Assembly (NCBI GenBank): GCA_029881255.1
Contig: JAOUMY010000007.1
Location: forward strand, 124,001 to 188,000
DNA: 64,000 nt
Origin: Gammaproteobacteria bacterium
GTDB taxonomy: Bacteria; Pseudomonadota; Gammaproteobacteria; S012-40
Direction: 5' to 3'
The notes below the pieces were generated by a model. That model had not been told where the DNA came from, made no database searches, and saw nothing but the letters and a program-made list of their open reading frames with translations. The translations under genes were made by a program, and so were the position numbers. Below are positions 1 to 9,777 of the stretch, one piece after another; the first letter of the stretch is position 1; each line of letters begins with the position of its first letter.

Positions 1-1
1 T

Positions 2-1069
2 GTGGGTCCGGATGGCAATATCTATGTTGGCACTTCAAGCGACTTTGGTATTTTTGCGCTAGACCCTGCAGGAAATCTGTTGTGGAACACGCCTCTGCCT
101 GCAGATGCTTCCCATGAGGAAAGCGGTTATGAGATGACTTTCGGTTACAACGGCTCCAACTTACAGGTCTATATTGATACTGGTAGGGGAGTGCGTGCCT
201 ATAGCAGTCGTGGAAATTTTCTTTTCAGTGCCGCGGGTAATGGCCCGACAGTTTCGGCCAGCCAGGCCTTGCATACACGCAGTGGCATCTACTTGCCAGA
301 CGGCACGCGTACCTGTTTCTTACTCGACGGATACAACGGTTTTACGGTGTCATCGAGTCAGATTCATTGGGGTTATCGTCTCGACATGATTGGATATGAT
401 GAAAGCTGTAACGAAACTGATCGCTTTGCATTACCACAATACGCAAATCAGTGGCCGCGATTCGACTCGGCAGAGACATTCATGTTGCTGGGTAGCACGG
501 TAAACGGACAGCAGGTCAGTTACGCGATAGATTCACGCAATGGTAGTCAGCTGTGGCAACAGACGTATCCACTGGTTGAAGGACAGGAGCAGTGGGTGCA
601 GTCAAATGCTGTGCTTGCCTCTGATAATAGCTCGGCCTATTTTCATACCGGTACGTCAGGCGCCGTTATTCGTGGTTTTCTAACAGCGCTGAATACCGCG
701 ACCACCAATGGTGGAGGAAACACTGATCCAACACCGACGCCGACGCCGACGCCGACGCCGAATGCCGCGCCCGTCGCCGTCGATGACAGTGTTGAGATGC
801 TGCAAAAGACTTCGCTAAAAGTCGATGTACTGGCAAATGACTCAGATCCGGAAGGTGACACAATGGTGATAGGTGTGGTGGCCACCGATGCCAATCTGAA
901 TGTTCAGGTGAACACAGACCAGACGTTGATGATTAAGCCAAACCGCTCCTTCTTTGGTACAAGCACGTTCACGTATAATGTGATCGACAGCGCAGGTAAT
1001 GTCAGTAATAACGCCACGGTGACAGTTGTCGTTATTGAAGACACGTCCAAGCCAGGTAAAAAGCGTTAG
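2..1069 (+). CDS. Secreted PQQ-propeller-like protein with C-terminal cadherin-like domain (5' truncated)
   Basis: The gene is already open at the left edge of the window, so its true start lies upstream; only the last 355 or so codons are visible. The first ~230 residues carry strand-rich repeats of the type PDGNIYVGTS and SRNGSQLWQQ that look like blades of a PQQ-type beta-propeller. A Pro-Thr linker follows (about residues 242-254), then a domain opening with PVAVDDSVEM and VLANDSDPEGD, which is the signature of cadherin-like/tandem Ig folds found in surface and secreted proteins. It ends in a short basic tail. Role unknown; extracellular or surface location is inferred from the domain types. 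A strong terminator follows directly, so it is the last gene of its transcript. Confidence 0.7.
   Translation: MGPDGNIYVGTSSDFGIFALDPAGNLLWNTPLPADASHEESGYEMTFGYNGSNLQVYIDTGRGVRAYSSRGNFLFSAAGNGPTVSASQALHTRSGIYLPDGTRTCFLLDGYNGFTVSSSQIHWGYRLDMIGYDESCNETDRFALPQYANQWPRFDSAETFMLLGSTVNGQQVSYAIDSRNGSQLWQQTYPLVEGQEQWVQSNAVLASDNSSAYFHTGTSGAVIRGFLTALNTATTNGGGNTDPTPTPTPTPTPNAAPVAVDDSVEMLQKTSLKVDVLANDSDPEGDTMVIGVVATDANLNVQVNTDQTLMIKPNRSFFGTSTFTYNVIDSAGNVSNNATVTVVVIEDTSKPGKKR
734..760 (+). repeat. Hexanucleotide repeat coding for a Pro-Thr linker
   Basis: The unit ccgacg is repeated four times plus a half unit, coding for alternating Pro and Thr. It forms the flexible linker between the propeller-like part and the cadherin-like domain. 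Such a tract can vary in copy number by slippage in whole codons pairs without breaking the frame. Confidence 0.85.
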
Positions 1070-1080
1070 ACCATAGCGAA

Positions 1081-1118
1081 AAGAGGTGGATATCAGTAGT
1101 GATGTCCGCCTCTTTCTT
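1081..1118 (+). terminator. Rho-independent terminator after the propeller gene
   Basis: A 14-bp stem (1081-1094 pairing with 1101-1114, with two G-U pairs) and a six-base loop lie 12 bases after the stop codon. A short T-rich run follows. This isolates the first gene from the cbb3 cluster. Confidence 0.8.
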
Positions 1119-1656
1119 AACACATAAATTCGTTTCAGGCATGGGCTATCTGGTGAACGCGAAGTTTTTTTGCAATGGGGAATAGTCGACTGTGCAGAAA
1201 CATTGTTGTCCATGGGATAGTTTTTTAAAATGTCGACTGAAACGGACGGGTATCACGAGTTCTTTGTAAATAATTGTAAATGATTTGCCGAAGTCGGATT
1301 GCGTGCACAAAATAAAATTTATCAGTTATTCCTTCTCATAAAATTACGCGCTGTTCTACAAGCAATTGAAAACCTACCTTAATTCTATTTTTTCTGTCAT
1401 CTCATATCGCTGTACTCAACAATTCTGAAAACATAGCGGAAAAACATAATTCAACGCTCAACTAATAGTGTCTAGCCTGTTGATTAATAGGTGTGCATTT
1501 ACTTTCTCCAATACGTCATCTATATCTTTAGGTGTGGGAGCAAGAGGGGAAAGTGCCGGTGAATAAATAGGTTATATCGATAGAAGTACGATCGTGCCTG
1601 GAAAAGAATTGCAACTCGCTTGGGTATGTTAATTGGGACCACGAAGGAGGAGTGTC
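1119..1656. other. Intergenic region upstream of the cbb3 operon
   Basis: About 540 bases without a convincing gene, AT-rich in the middle. The operon promoter should be here. I looked for an FNR/ANR box (TTGAT-N4-ATCAA) because cbb3 operons are usually under oxygen control, and found only a left half-site at 1480-1484 with no matching right half. No other structure was recognised. Confidence 0.5.
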
Positions 1657-3084
1657 GTGAATTCTACGAGCACAGGTCAGCAGTACAATTTTGAAATTGT
1701 GAAATGGTTTTCGGTCGTATCGGTGATTTATTTTGTGGTTGGCACACTGGCAGGTGTCTATGTGGCATCGGAGCTTGCCTGGCCGGCGTTGAATTTTGAT
1801 ATTGCAGAGTTGAGTTTTGGGCGCCTGCGGCCTCTGCATACCAACGCCGTAATCTTTGCATTTGGTGGCTGTGTATTGATGGCGACCGCTTTTTACAGCG
1901 TGCAAAGAACCTGCGGTGTGCGTCTTTGGAGCGACAAACTCGCCTGGTTTACCTTTATTGGTTGGAATCTGATCATTGTGTCAGCGGTTATTACTCTGCC
2001 CATGGGACTTACTCAGGGCAAGGAATATGCTGAACTGGAATGGCCGATCGATATCGCGATAGCCGTCGTGTGGTTGAGCTTTGCCATCAATTTCGTGATG
2101 ACATTGGCCAATCGCAAATCCTCTCATATCTACGTCTCTAACTGGTTCTTTCTCGGCATGATGGTCATGATTACCTATCTGCATGTCGTCAACAGTCTCG
2201 CGATTCCGGTCGAGATGTTCAAGTCTTACTCGATATTTTCCAGTGTTCAGGACGCCATGATTCAGTGGTGGTGGGGACACAACGCCGTCGGTTTTTATCT
2301 CACCGCAGGCTTTCTTGGCATTATGTATTACTTCGTGCCCAAGCAGGCAGACCGGCCGATTTTTTCTTATCGTCTTTCGGTGCTTCACTTTTGGGCCTTG
2401 ATGTTTGGTTATGTGTGGTTAGGCGCGCATCACCTGCAATACACCGCTTTGCCGGACTGGACAGGTTCACTTGGTGCCGCGATTTCGATGGCGATGATCA
2501 TTCCCTCCTGGGGTGGTGCGGTAAACGGCATGATGACGCTTAGCGGCGCCTGGGACAAACTGCGCACAGACTATGTGTTGCGTTTTCTGATCATGTCGCT
2601 GGCGTTTTATGTGATGTCGACGTTCGAAGGCCCGGTAATGTCGCTCAAAACCGTAAACGCGCTTTCCCACTATACCGACTGGACTATCGGACACGTGCAC
2701 TCCGGCGCATTGGGTTGGGTAGGTATGGTCGCTGCCGGTGCGCTTTATCATCTGGTGACGCGTTTGTGGAATCGCGAAATGTACTCGACACAATTAGTGA
2801 ATCTGCATTTCTGGATGGCAACCATCGGTATCGTCATTTACATCGTGGCGATGTGGATCTCGGGCATTATGCAAGGCCTGATGTGGCGTGACTATGATGA
2901 GTTCGGTACGCTCACCTATACCTTTGCCGAAACCGTTGCCGCCATGCATCCCTATTATGTGATGAGGACAGTCGGCGGTTTTATCTATTTTCTGGGCACT
3001 GTTGTCATGCTGTACAACGTAGTGATGACTATCCGTAGCGCCAGTGCTGCAACCAGCACCAGCGCATCAACGGCCCGCGCCTAG
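1657..3084 (+). CDS. ccoN: Cytochrome cbb3 oxidase catalytic subunit I
   Basis: Catalytic subunit of the high-affinity cbb3-type cytochrome c oxidase, which reduces O2 to water at low oxygen and pumps protons in the inner membrane. About 475 residues with some 12 membrane helices. Heme and CuB ligands are visible: His61 in RPLHTNA, His208 in [10 protein letters not shown], the His258-His259 pair in GAHHLQYT, and His346/His348 in [11 protein letters not shown]. The GTG start at 1657 is preferred over an upstream TTG at 1633 because AAGGAGGA (1644-1651) sits at the right distance and the protein then begins at the usual place. First gene of ccoNOQP; ccoO follows after 15 bases. Confidence 0.97.
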   Translation: MNSTSTGQQYNFEIVKWFSVVSVIYFVVGTLAGVYVASELAWPALNFDIAELSFGRLRPLHTNAVIFAFGGCVLMATAFYSVQRTCGVRLWSDKLAWFTFIGWNLIIVSAVITLPMGLTQGKEYAELEWPIDIAIAVVWLSFAINFVMTLANRKSSHIYVSNWFFLGMMVMITYLHVVNSLAIPVEMFKSYSIFSSVQDAMIQWWWGHNAVGFYLTAGFLGIMYYFVPKQADRPIFSYRLSVLHFWALMFGYVWLGAHHLQYTALPDWTGSLGAAISMAMIIPSWGGAVNGMMTLSGAWDKLRTDYVLRFLIMSLAFYVMSTFEGPVMSLKTVNALSHYTDWTIGHVHSGALGWVGMVAAGALYHLVTRLWNREMYSTQLVNLHFWMATIGIVIYIVAMWISGIMQGLMWRDYDEFGTLTYTFAETVAAMHPYYVMRTVGGFIYFLGTVVMLYNVVMTIRSASAATSTSASTARA

Positions 3085-3099
3085 AAAAGGAGCAAGAAC

Positions 3100-3813
3100 A
3101 TGTCTGACAAAATTCATTCGACCAAACTTCAGGACAAGATGGAGCGCAATGTGTGGGCGTTATTGCTCATGCTGCTGGTGTTGCTGTCTATTGGTGGCTT
3201 AGTCGAGATCGTGCCTTTGTATTATCTCGATGACACCATGGAACATAGCGCTCGACCAGAGATTTTGTGGCAACGCCAGGATGGACAGAAACTCGCAGAC
3301 TGGAAACCGGGAGATGGTGTGCGCCCGTATACCGGTCTCGAGTTGGCTGGACGCGCGGTTTATATACGCGAAGGATGTTATCTGTGTCACTCACAAATGA
3401 TACGTCCTTTCCGTGATGAAAAAGAGCGCTACGGTCATTACTCACTGGCTTCGGAATCGATTTATGATCATCCGTTTCAATGGGGTTCCAAACGCACCGG
3501 TCCTGATCTCGCACGCGTCGGCGGAAAATATTCCGACGAATGGCATCGCAAACATCTGGCCGCGCCCCGTTCTGTTGTGCCCGAGTCGGTTATGCCAAAT
3601 TACCCGTGGTTGGAAACGTCTACCTTAGAAGGTGAGCGTGTTGCCAGTCATATGCGCGGTATGAAAACACTGGGCGTACCGTATACCGATGATGACATTC
3701 AGGCCGGTATGCAGCAGGCAAATGGCAAAACGGAAATGGATGCCATGGTCGCCTACTTACAGGTGCTGGGTACCATGGTGAAACTGGATTACGGAGTACA
3801 GTATCGTGAATAG
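3100..3813 (+). CDS. ccoO: Cytochrome cbb3 oxidase monoheme subunit II
   Basis: Membrane-anchored monoheme cytochrome c that carries electrons from CcoP towards CcoN. It has 237 residues, an N-terminal membrane helix (about residues 18-42) and one heme-binding CYLCH motif (Cys93, Cys96, His97). The following QMIRPFRDE segment and the late VMPNYPWL segment with the axial Met are typical of the family. The ribosome binding site AAGGAG lies about ten bases before the ATG. Its end overlaps the start of ccoQ by eight bases, showing translational coupling. Confidence 0.97.
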   Translation: MSDKIHSTKLQDKMERNVWALLLMLLVLLSIGGLVEIVPLYYLDDTMEHSARPEILWQRQDGQKLADWKPGDGVRPYTGLELAGRAVYIREGCYLCHSQMIRPFRDEKERYGHYSLASESIYDHPFQWGSKRTGPDLARVGGKYSDEWHRKHLAAPRSVVPESVMPNYPWLETSTLEGERVASHMRGMKTLGVPYTDDDIQAGMQQANGKTEMDAMVAYLQVLGTMVKLDYGVQYRE

Positions 3814-4012
3814 TATTAGCGAATATTTTCATACTGATTGGGCTGCCATGACGTTTCACGACTGGCTTGGTATGGCAATTACGATAGTGGTGTTTATGTT
3901 GATGCTGGTGGTGTTTGTCTACGTGTTTAATCCGGCGAACAAGGAAAAGCTGGAAGCTCGCCGCTATATTCCGCTGGATGAGGACAATATGCGCAGGGAG
4001 GACAAGTTATGA
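3806..4012 (+). CDS. ccoQ: Cytochrome cbb3 oxidase small subunit CcoQ
   Basis: A 68-residue protein with one membrane helix (about residues 22-43) followed by a polar tail containing [14 protein letters not shown], the usual layout of CcoQ/FixQ, which stabilises the cbb3 complex. The GTG at 3806 overlaps the end of ccoO; an in-frame ATG at 3848 is an alternative but would leave almost nothing before the helix. The stop overlaps the ccoP start as ATGA. Identity rests on size, topology and position more than on sequence. Confidence 0.9.
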   Translation: MNSISEYFHTDWAAMTFHDWLGMAITIVVFMLMLVVFVYVFNPANKEKLEARRYIPLDEDNMRREDKL

Positions 4013-4863
4013 GTAAGCAAAAAAGTTCGACCAAGGCAGCGGATACGGGACACACCTGGGACGGCAATCTGCGCGAACTGACCAATCAGCCTCCGCGCTG
4101 GTGGATGATTAGCCTCTATTTGAGCATGGCGTGGTTAGTCGTGTACTTCATTTTGTATCCGGCATTTCCGCTGGTGAGTAGCGCCACCAAAGGCGTGATG
4201 GGCTGGACGCAAATGAAGGAATACAAGGAAGATCTCGCTTCGATTGAGGAGACACGCGCGCCGTTTGAAAAGCGTCTGCAAAACATGTCGGCGGCGGCGA
4301 TACTCGCCGATGACGAGCTTTCTGCTTATACCGTACGCTCTGCCAAAGTATTGTTCGGTGATCGTTGTGCGCCTTGTCATGGCACCGGTGGTGCGGGTAA
4401 TCCCGGTTATCCCGTGCTTGCTGATGATGACTGGCTGTATGGCGGCAAGATTGAAACCATACAGCAAACCATCACCATGGGTAGACAAGGTGCTATGCCA
4501 GGGTTTGCGGGTAGTTTGTCCAGTCAGGAAGTTGATGACCTGGTTAAACACACGATAGCGTTGAGCAAGGGTAGTGAGCACGAAGCCGGAAAAATGCTGT
4601 TTATGAGCAAGGGCTGTATTGGTTGTCACGGCATGGATGCCAAGGGTATGCAATTTATGGGTTCTGCAAATCTGACGGATGCAATCTGGCGTTTTGTTCC
4701 AGGTACGGAGGAAAGTGTAAAACATACCATACTGCATGGCATAAACAATCTTGCGGATAAGGAATCCCGGCTCGCGGTAATGCCTGGTTTTCAGTCACAA
4801 CTATCAGAAACGGAAATCAAGAAACTGGCGGTGTACGTGCATAAACTCGGCGGCGGTCAGTGA
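4009..4863 (+). CDS. ccoP: Cytochrome cbb3 oxidase diheme subunit III
   Basis: Diheme cytochrome c that receives electrons from soluble cytochrome c and passes them to CcoO. It has 284 residues: a cytoplasmic N-terminus, a membrane helix (about residues 30-52), then two cytochrome domains with CAPCH (Cys120, Cys123, His124) and CIGCH (Cys203, Cys206, His207). The first heme site is followed by a Gly-rich GTGGAGNPGYP segment typical of CcoP. The start overlaps ccoQ by four bases. A 9-bp hairpin follows the stop. Confidence 0.97.
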   Translation: MSKQKSSTKAADTGHTWDGNLRELTNQPPRWWMISLYLSMAWLVVYFILYPAFPLVSSATKGVMGWTQMKEYKEDLASIEETRAPFEKRLQNMSAAAILADDELSAYTVRSAKVLFGDRCAPCHGTGGAGNPGYPVLADDDWLYGGKIETIQQTITMGRQGAMPGFAGSLSSQEVDDLVKHTIALSKGSEHEAGKMLFMSKGCIGCHGMDAKGMQFMGSANLTDAIWRFVPGTEESVKHTILHGINNLADKESRLAVMPGFQSQLSETEIKKLAVYVHKLGGGQ

Positions 4864-4869
4864 CAAAAC

Positions 4870-4898
4870 GTGCCCGCAGGAATCACTCTTGCGGGCAC
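4870..4898 (+). promoter_or_regulatory. Intercistronic hairpin after ccoP
   Basis: A perfect 9-bp stem (4870-4878 with 4890-4898) with an 11-base loop lies between ccoP and the small membrane peptide gene. No T-run follows, so it is more likely an mRNA 3'-end stabiliser or processing site separating the structural genes from the maturation genes than a full terminator. Confidence 0.55.
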
Positions 4899-4923
4899 CT
4901 TACTTGTTAACAGGGAGTAAGAC

Positions 4924-5034
4924 ATGGATTTCGTTGCTACGGTTTCAATTACCGTACTGGTAATCACCATCGGTATTATTGTGTTTCTGGCGTTCAAGGT
5001 GAGTAACCTGATGAAGAACACGCATTCTGAATAG
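4924..5034 (+). CDS. 36-residue single-span membrane peptide between ccoP and ccoG
   Basis: A short gene with its own ribosome binding site (AGGGAG at 4911-4916). The product of 36 residues is almost entirely one hydrophobic helix (about residues 5-25) rich in Val and Ile, followed by a basic-polar tail ending in NTHSE. It lies 61 bases after ccoP and 14 bases before ccoG on the same strand. Small one-helix peptides (CcoM, CcoQ and similar) are known accessory subunits of cbb3 oxidases, so a role in assembly or stability is a reasonable inference. I do not recognise the sequence itself. Confidence 0.65.
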   Translation: MDFVATVSITVLVITIGIIVFLAFKVSNLMKNTHSE

Positions 5035-5048
5035 TACGCCGGAGGTTT

Positions 5049-6482
5049 ATGGCTGAAGAAGTACAAGCAAAACAGGTGATCGATCAGGAGAGCGTCGATT
5101 CACTCTATAATGAAATCGACTATTGGCATGTCAACACCGGCGGTGAAACCATACATGCGCGCCGTCTGCCAGGTTTTTTTCGCAATCTTAAGTGGATGAC
5201 GGCAAGCACCTGGCTGGTTTTTCTGTTAGGACCGTATATGCGTTGGGACGGCCAGCAGGCGATCTGGTTTGATATTGGTAGCCGTCAATTTCATATCTTT
5301 AGTATCACCATATTGCCGCAAGACGTATGGATGCTGGCGCTGGTTATGCTGTTTTTCGCGCTTTTGCTCGCAGCGGTAACATCGATTGCCGGTCGCGTCT
5401 ATTGTGGTTATTTTTGTTTTCAAACGGTATGGACGGACATCTTCGTGTGGATAGAAGAAAAGCTCGAAGGTCAGCCCGTCAAACGTATGAAACTGGACAA
5501 GGCGCCATGGGATTTTTACAAGATTCGCGTCAAGTTGATCAAGCATATTCTGTATATCCTGATCGGCACGTTTACCGGTATCACCTTCACACTCTGGTTT
5601 GCTGATGCTTTTGAAATGTGGCAGGCCTATTTTAGTTTGCAGGCGCCTATGATCGCCTGGCTTTCCGTCGGCGTGTTCACGTTTTTTACCTATCTCTTTG
5701 CCGGACACATGCGCGAGCAGGTGTGTTTCTGGCTGTGTCCCTATGCCCGCATACAAGGCGTAATGGTGGACCGTACCACGATTTTACCGACTTACGACCT
5801 GCGTCGTGGCGAACCCCGTGGCAAGCTAAAGAAAGGCGAGGAGTCAGTCAACAATCAGGGTGATTGCATTGATTGCAAGCAATGCGTAAGTGTCTGTCCG
5901 ACAGGTATCGATATCAGAAACGGTCAGCAAGAGGGGTGTATTACCTGTGCGTTGTGTATTGATGCCTGTGATTCGGTCATGGATAAAATCCACAAACCTC
6001 ACGGCCTGATTCGTTACGTGTCCCTGGATGAGATGATGGGCAAGACGCCACCATCGGTGTTCAAACGTCCTCGCGTTATCGTGTATTTCAGTATGCTGTT
6101 ACTTGCCGTTGTCGGAATTATTTATGGCCTAACCCATCTTGGCGCGCTAGAACTCAAGGTCTTGCATGAACGTCAGCCACTGTTTGTGATACAGAGCGAC
6201 GGTTCGATTCAAAACAAATATGAACTCAAGGTGCTGAACAAAACAGATAATGAAATGAAGTTGGCTGTGGAAATAAATGGGTTGGCTGAGATGCAATTGA
6301 TAGGCGTCGATCGGGATTTGTTTGCCACCCACGGACGAGTGAATGCCTATACGGTATTCATACGTGTCCCGCCGCAGACACTCAGTACGGAGCGGACGCC
6401 AGTAGAATTCATCGTAAGAGATGCCACCAATACGCAATTGAGTGTTAGTTATAAGAGTATGTTTTACGGGCCGAAGCCCTAG
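5049..6482 (+). CDS. ccoG: Cytochrome c oxidase accessory protein, polyferredoxin-like
   Basis: CcoG/RdxA/FixG, a membrane iron-sulfur protein of 477 residues involved in handling copper for cbb3 assembly. Five or so membrane helices are visible, with paired Cys in the first half (CGYFCFQTVW, CFWLCPYARIQG) followed by two 4Fe-4S motifs in a cytoplasmic loop (CIDCKQCVSVCP and CITCALCIDACD). The last ~110 residues after a final helix form an Ig-like periplasmic domain. It begins 14 bases after the small peptide gene with GGAGG as ribosome binding site and is followed by ccoH. Confidence 0.96.
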   Translation: MAEEVQAKQVIDQESVDSLYNEIDYWHVNTGGETIHARRLPGFFRNLKWMTASTWLVFLLGPYMRWDGQQAIWFDIGSRQFHIFSITILPQDVWMLALVMLFFALLLAAVTSIAGRVYCGYFCFQTVWTDIFVWIEEKLEGQPVKRMKLDKAPWDFYKIRVKLIKHILYILIGTFTGITFTLWFADAFEMWQAYFSLQAPMIAWLSVGVFTFFTYLFAGHMREQVCFWLCPYARIQGVMVDRTTILPTYDLRRGEPRGKLKKGEESVNNQGDCIDCKQCVSVCPTGIDIRNGQQEGCITCALCIDACDSVMDKIHKPHGLIRYVSLDEMMGKTPPSVFKRPRVIVYFSMLLLAVVGIIYGLTHLGALELKVLHERQPLFVIQSDGSIQNKYELKVLNKTDNEMKLAVEINGLAEMQLIGVDRDLFATHGRVNAYTVFIRVPPQTLSTERTPVEFIVRDATNTQLSVSYKSMFYGPKP

Positions 6483-6501
6483 CGTTTATCAGGAGGTGTA
6501 T

Positions 6502-7047
6502 ATGGGACTCAGCAAGGCAATCAGTGAAATGCGGCGACACACGTCGCAGTCCAGTAATGAAGCACTACGCAATCCCTGGGTACTGGCTATTATCGGCATC
6601 ATGGCGACGTTTGTAACCGTCAATCTCGCGTTTATCTTTATCGCGTTCGTCACAAGTCCGGGTTTAGTCGTTGAAGACTATTATGAACGTGGTCGTGCCT
6701 ATGAAAAAAATGCGCTCAAGATGATGGCTGCTACGCATGGCACACGCGCGTGGGAGACTCGCCTGGATATGGAGAACGAGATCTGGGTTGGCAAGTCTCA
6801 AGCTATTCGTTTTTCTGCCGTCGATGAAAGGGGACTGGCGATCGAGGAGGCCAGCGTGCAACTGATAGCCTACCGACCTTCGGATGCGAATCGTGATATT
6901 GAAACGCTAATGAGGCAAATCGCGCCTGGGATTTTTGAGGCAGAAATTACTTTTCCGCTAAAAGGCATATGGGACGTAAAAATACACATACGCCAGGGAG
7001 AAAATCAGTTTGAACTGGCGAAGCGTATTTCGGTATTGTCAATGTGA
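6502..7047 (+). CDS. ccoH: Cytochrome cbb3 maturation protein FixH/CcoH
   Basis: FixH-family protein of 181 residues. One N-terminal membrane helix (about residues 28-52, in a NPWVLAIIGIMATFV context) is followed by a short conserved VVEDYYERGRAYEK segment and a periplasmic beta-rich domain. The ATG at 6502 is chosen because AGGAGGTG lies just before it; longer in-frame starts run into ccoG. Its stop overlaps the ccoI start as GTGA, so the two are translated together. CcoH is needed for cbb3 assembly and works with CcoI. Confidence 0.9.
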   Translation: MGLSKAISEMRRHTSQSSNEALRNPWVLAIIGIMATFVTVNLAFIFIAFVTSPGLVVEDYYERGRAYEKNALKMMAATHGTRAWETRLDMENEIWVGKSQAIRFSAVDERGLAIEEASVQLIAYRPSDANRDIETLMRQIAPGIFEAEITFPLKGIWDVKIHIRQGENQFELAKRISVLSM

Positions 7048-9557
7048 AAAATGCTGAACACTGTTATCACTGTGGATTACCCTACACGCCTGCGACAGGT
7101 GTGAGTGGAACGATTGATGGCGTGAAAAGAGAATTTTGCTGTTTTGGCTGTCATACCGTATGTCGCACCATTCATGAGGCTGGCTTGCAGGGATTTTACC
7201 AACGCACGCCTGAAGATATTCAGCTTTCCCCTCCACCTCCCATAGCGAATGATGTCGCGCTCTACGATTTGGACGAGATACAAGCAGAATATGTCGATAC
7301 CTTAGATGATATTCGACAGATCGAATTGCTGGTCGAAGGCATACATTGCGCTGCCTGTGTATGGTTGATCGAACGCTCGCTTGCTTCGGTAGATGGCATT
7401 ATTGAGAGCCGCGTCAATCTTGCCGCTAGACGACTCAGGGTGCGCTGGGATAATCGGGAATTACATTTGTCGGTGATACTTTCACGGCTGGCGCAAATTG
7501 GTTACCTGGCGGTGCCATTCGAAGTCGAACGTGCACGTGACTCAGCCAAGGCCCAATTACGCAGTTTGTTATTTCGCATGGCATTTGCCGGTTTCGCCAT
7601 GATGAATCTCCTTTGGGTTTCGATTGCCCTGTATAGCGGCGCCGATGAAGGAGAGTTCAGGAATATGTTTCACTGGATCGGTTTTGCATTGGCAACACCG
7701 ACGCTGCTCTATTCCGGTTATCCCTTTTTACGCGGCGCCTGGACGGGCGTGCGCAATCTACACCTGGGTATGGACGTGCCTATCGCCATAGGTGCATTGG
7801 TGACGTATTTCTATTCCCTTTACGTGACTGTCAGCGACGCTGCTTATGGCGAGGTCTATTATGATACGGTAGTCAATTTTCTTTTCGTCATCCTCGTCGG
7901 TCGTTATCTTGAGGCAATCTCGAAACGCAAAGCCGTAGACTCAACGCAGCGCTTGCTCGATCTTCAACCTCGCGGTGCGACAGTTCTACGCGATGGTGAG
8001 GAGTCTATCGTGCCGATACGCGGTGTGCGTGTAGACGATCACGTATTGGTACGTCCCGGCGAACGAATCGCAGTCGATGCTTGTATCGTAGATGGTCGCG
8101 CCAGTATCGACGAATCGATGTTATCAGGTGAATCTACTCCGGTATTGAAAAACATCGGTGACAAGGTGTCTGCGGGAACACTATTGCTTGACGGATTTCT
8201 ACGGCTTCGTGTAGAGGCGACGCTCAAACAAACTGTACTTGGCAATATTATACGACTGGTCGAAGACGCCCAGTCGTCGAAAGCGCCCATACAGCAGACA
8301 GCGGACCGTATTGTTCCCTGGTTTGTGCTTACCACGCTAATGCTTGCCAGTGTCACCTTTGCCTGGTGGTACGGCAGCGGTTTTGAACTGGCGTTAATGG
8401 CAGCGACGGCGGTTTTGATTATCACCTGTCCGTGTGCATTCGGTCTGGCGACGCCGATGGCAATTGCTGTCGCCGCAGGAACCGGCGCGCGCGAGGGCAT
8501 ATTGCTGCGCAATAGTGGCGTCATGGAATCGCTTACTCGTGTCACTCATGTGGTGTTTGATAAAACCGGAACCTTGACCGAAGGGCGTATGTGCATGCAA
8601 CAGATCGTACCGACCGGCGAGATGGATGCAGAAACGATACTGGGTATCGCCGCCTCGGTGGAGCGTTATTCGGAACACAGTGTGGCTCGCGCAATCGTCG
8701 ACTCAGCAAAAGAACGCGAACTGTCTTTTACCAAAGAAATACAGGAGTTCAGTAATACGCCTGGTTGTGGAGTATCTGCCAAAGTCGATGGTAGGAGAAT
8801 TCTTGTGGGTACGCAGCAGTGGCTAAGTGAAAACGGTGTTGATGCCGAAAGTGGAATGCAGGCGCGAATTCGCGACTGGGCAGCACGGGGTGTGGGCTGT
8901 GTTTTTGTTGCCAGTGATAGCCAGCTTGTGGGCATAATCGCCCTGTCAGATCGTTTGCGCGAGGACGCGAGTGAATTAGTCACACGTTTGCGACAGCTCG
9001 GTTTAGGCGTAACTTTACTCACCGGTGATCGCCTGGCGGTGGCGCAACGGTTTGCTGAACAACTTGGCGGTATTGATGTCATCGCTGAAGTCATGCCGCA
9101 AGACAAGGAAGAGGTTATTCGTGCCATGCAACAGCGCGGAGAATGTGTCGCAATGGTAGGTGATGGCATTAATGATGCGCCAGCCCTGAGCCGTGCGGAT
9201 ATAGGCATCGCGTTGGGATCAGGTACCGATGTATCGGCTGAATGCGCGGATATCATTCTTATTCGAAATGAATTGTTAAAAGTGCTTCAGGCGTTTCAAT
9301 TATCCACGCGCACCTTGAGAACCATACGCCAGAATATCCTGATTTCGTTTGCCTATAATATCGTAATGATACCTTTGGCAATGATGTCTTTTATTACGCC
9401 ACTGATTGCTGCGATTTCGATGCCTGTAAGTTCTCTACTGGTCATAGGAAACGCGGCGCGTATACGTCAGATGTTCAACACGAAACTGGTATCATCTGGT
9501 AAATACCAAAGACAGGAGAGTTCGTCTTCGGTGGTGTCTCAGACGGAGGTTGTGTAA
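7044..9557 (+). CDS. ccoI: Copper-transporting P1B-type ATPase for cbb3 assembly
   Basis: CcoI/FixI, an 837-residue copper-exporting P-type ATPase that delivers copper to the CuB site of cbb3 oxidase. The N-terminus has a Cys-rich segment (CYHCG near residue 7 and CCFGCHTVC near 32), then a heavy-metal domain with CAAC (Cys102, Cys105). Later come the membrane CPC motif (462-464), the phosphorylation motif DKTGT (Asp506) and the hinge GDGINDAP (from about 706). GTG start overlapping ccoH by four bases. The stop overlaps the ccoS start by one base. Confidence 0.96.
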   Translation: MKNAEHCYHCGLPYTPATGVSGTIDGVKREFCCFGCHTVCRTIHEAGLQGFYQRTPEDIQLSPPPPIANDVALYDLDEIQAEYVDTLDDIRQIELLVEGIHCAACVWLIERSLASVDGIIESRVNLAARRLRVRWDNRELHLSVILSRLAQIGYLAVPFEVERARDSAKAQLRSLLFRMAFAGFAMMNLLWVSIALYSGADEGEFRNMFHWIGFALATPTLLYSGYPFLRGAWTGVRNLHLGMDVPIAIGALVTYFYSLYVTVSDAAYGEVYYDTVVNFLFVILVGRYLEAISKRKAVDSTQRLLDLQPRGATVLRDGEESIVPIRGVRVDDHVLVRPGERIAVDACIVDGRASIDESMLSGESTPVLKNIGDKVSAGTLLLDGFLRLRVEATLKQTVLGNIIRLVEDAQSSKAPIQQTADRIVPWFVLTTLMLASVTFAWWYGSGFELALMAATAVLIITCPCAFGLATPMAIAVAAGTGAREGILLRNSGVMESLTRVTHVVFDKTGTLTEGRMCMQQIVPTGEMDAETILGIAASVERYSEHSVARAIVDSAKERELSFTKEIQEFSNTPGCGVSAKVDGRRILVGTQQWLSENGVDAESGMQARIRDWAARGVGCVFVASDSQLVGIIALSDRLREDASELVTRLRQLGLGVTLLTGDRLAVAQRFAEQLGGIDVIAEVMPQDKEEVIRAMQQRGECVAMVGDGINDAPALSRADIGIALGSGTDVSAECADIILIRNELLKVLQAFQLSTRTLRTIRQNILISFAYNIVMIPLAMMSFITPLIAAISMPVSSLLVIGNAARIRQMFNTKLVSSGKYQRQESSSSVVSQTEVV

Positions 9558-9772
9558 TGGAAGTTATCTATGGTTTGATACCCGGCATGATTTTTCTCGG
9601 TCTGGTTATGGTGGGGATTATGGTATGGGCAGTAAAACAGGGACAATATGAAGACCTTGAAGGCGAGGCAAGTCGCATATTAATGGATGAGGACGATCCT
9701 TTATTACCTGCTAACCAGCCTAGTCAAAATGTGCGGGAAGCAGCTACGGTTCGTACTGTTGACTCTAAATGA
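9557..9772 (+). CDS. ccoS: cbb3 oxidase maturation protein CcoS
   Basis: A 71-residue protein with an N-terminal membrane helix (about residues 5-27) and a conserved motif after it (WAVKQGQYEDLEGEASRIL), typical of CcoS, which is required for cofactor insertion into cbb3 oxidase. The start overlaps the end of ccoI by one base. It is the last of the ccoGHIS maturation genes; the next gene converges on it with only five bases between the stops. Confidence 0.95.
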   Translation: MEVIYGLIPGMIFLGLVMVGIMVWAVKQGQYEDLEGEASRILMDEDDPLLPANQPSQNVREAATVRTVDSK

Positions 9773-9777
9773 AGGGG

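Noticed and set aside
1480-1492. FNR/ANR box upstream of ccoN
   Set aside because: Only the left half TTGAT is present; the right half ATCAA is missing, so I do not call a regulator site.
4135-4737. 200-codon open frame on the minus strand
   Set aside because: Antisense to ccoP, whose two heme motifs prove the coding frame.
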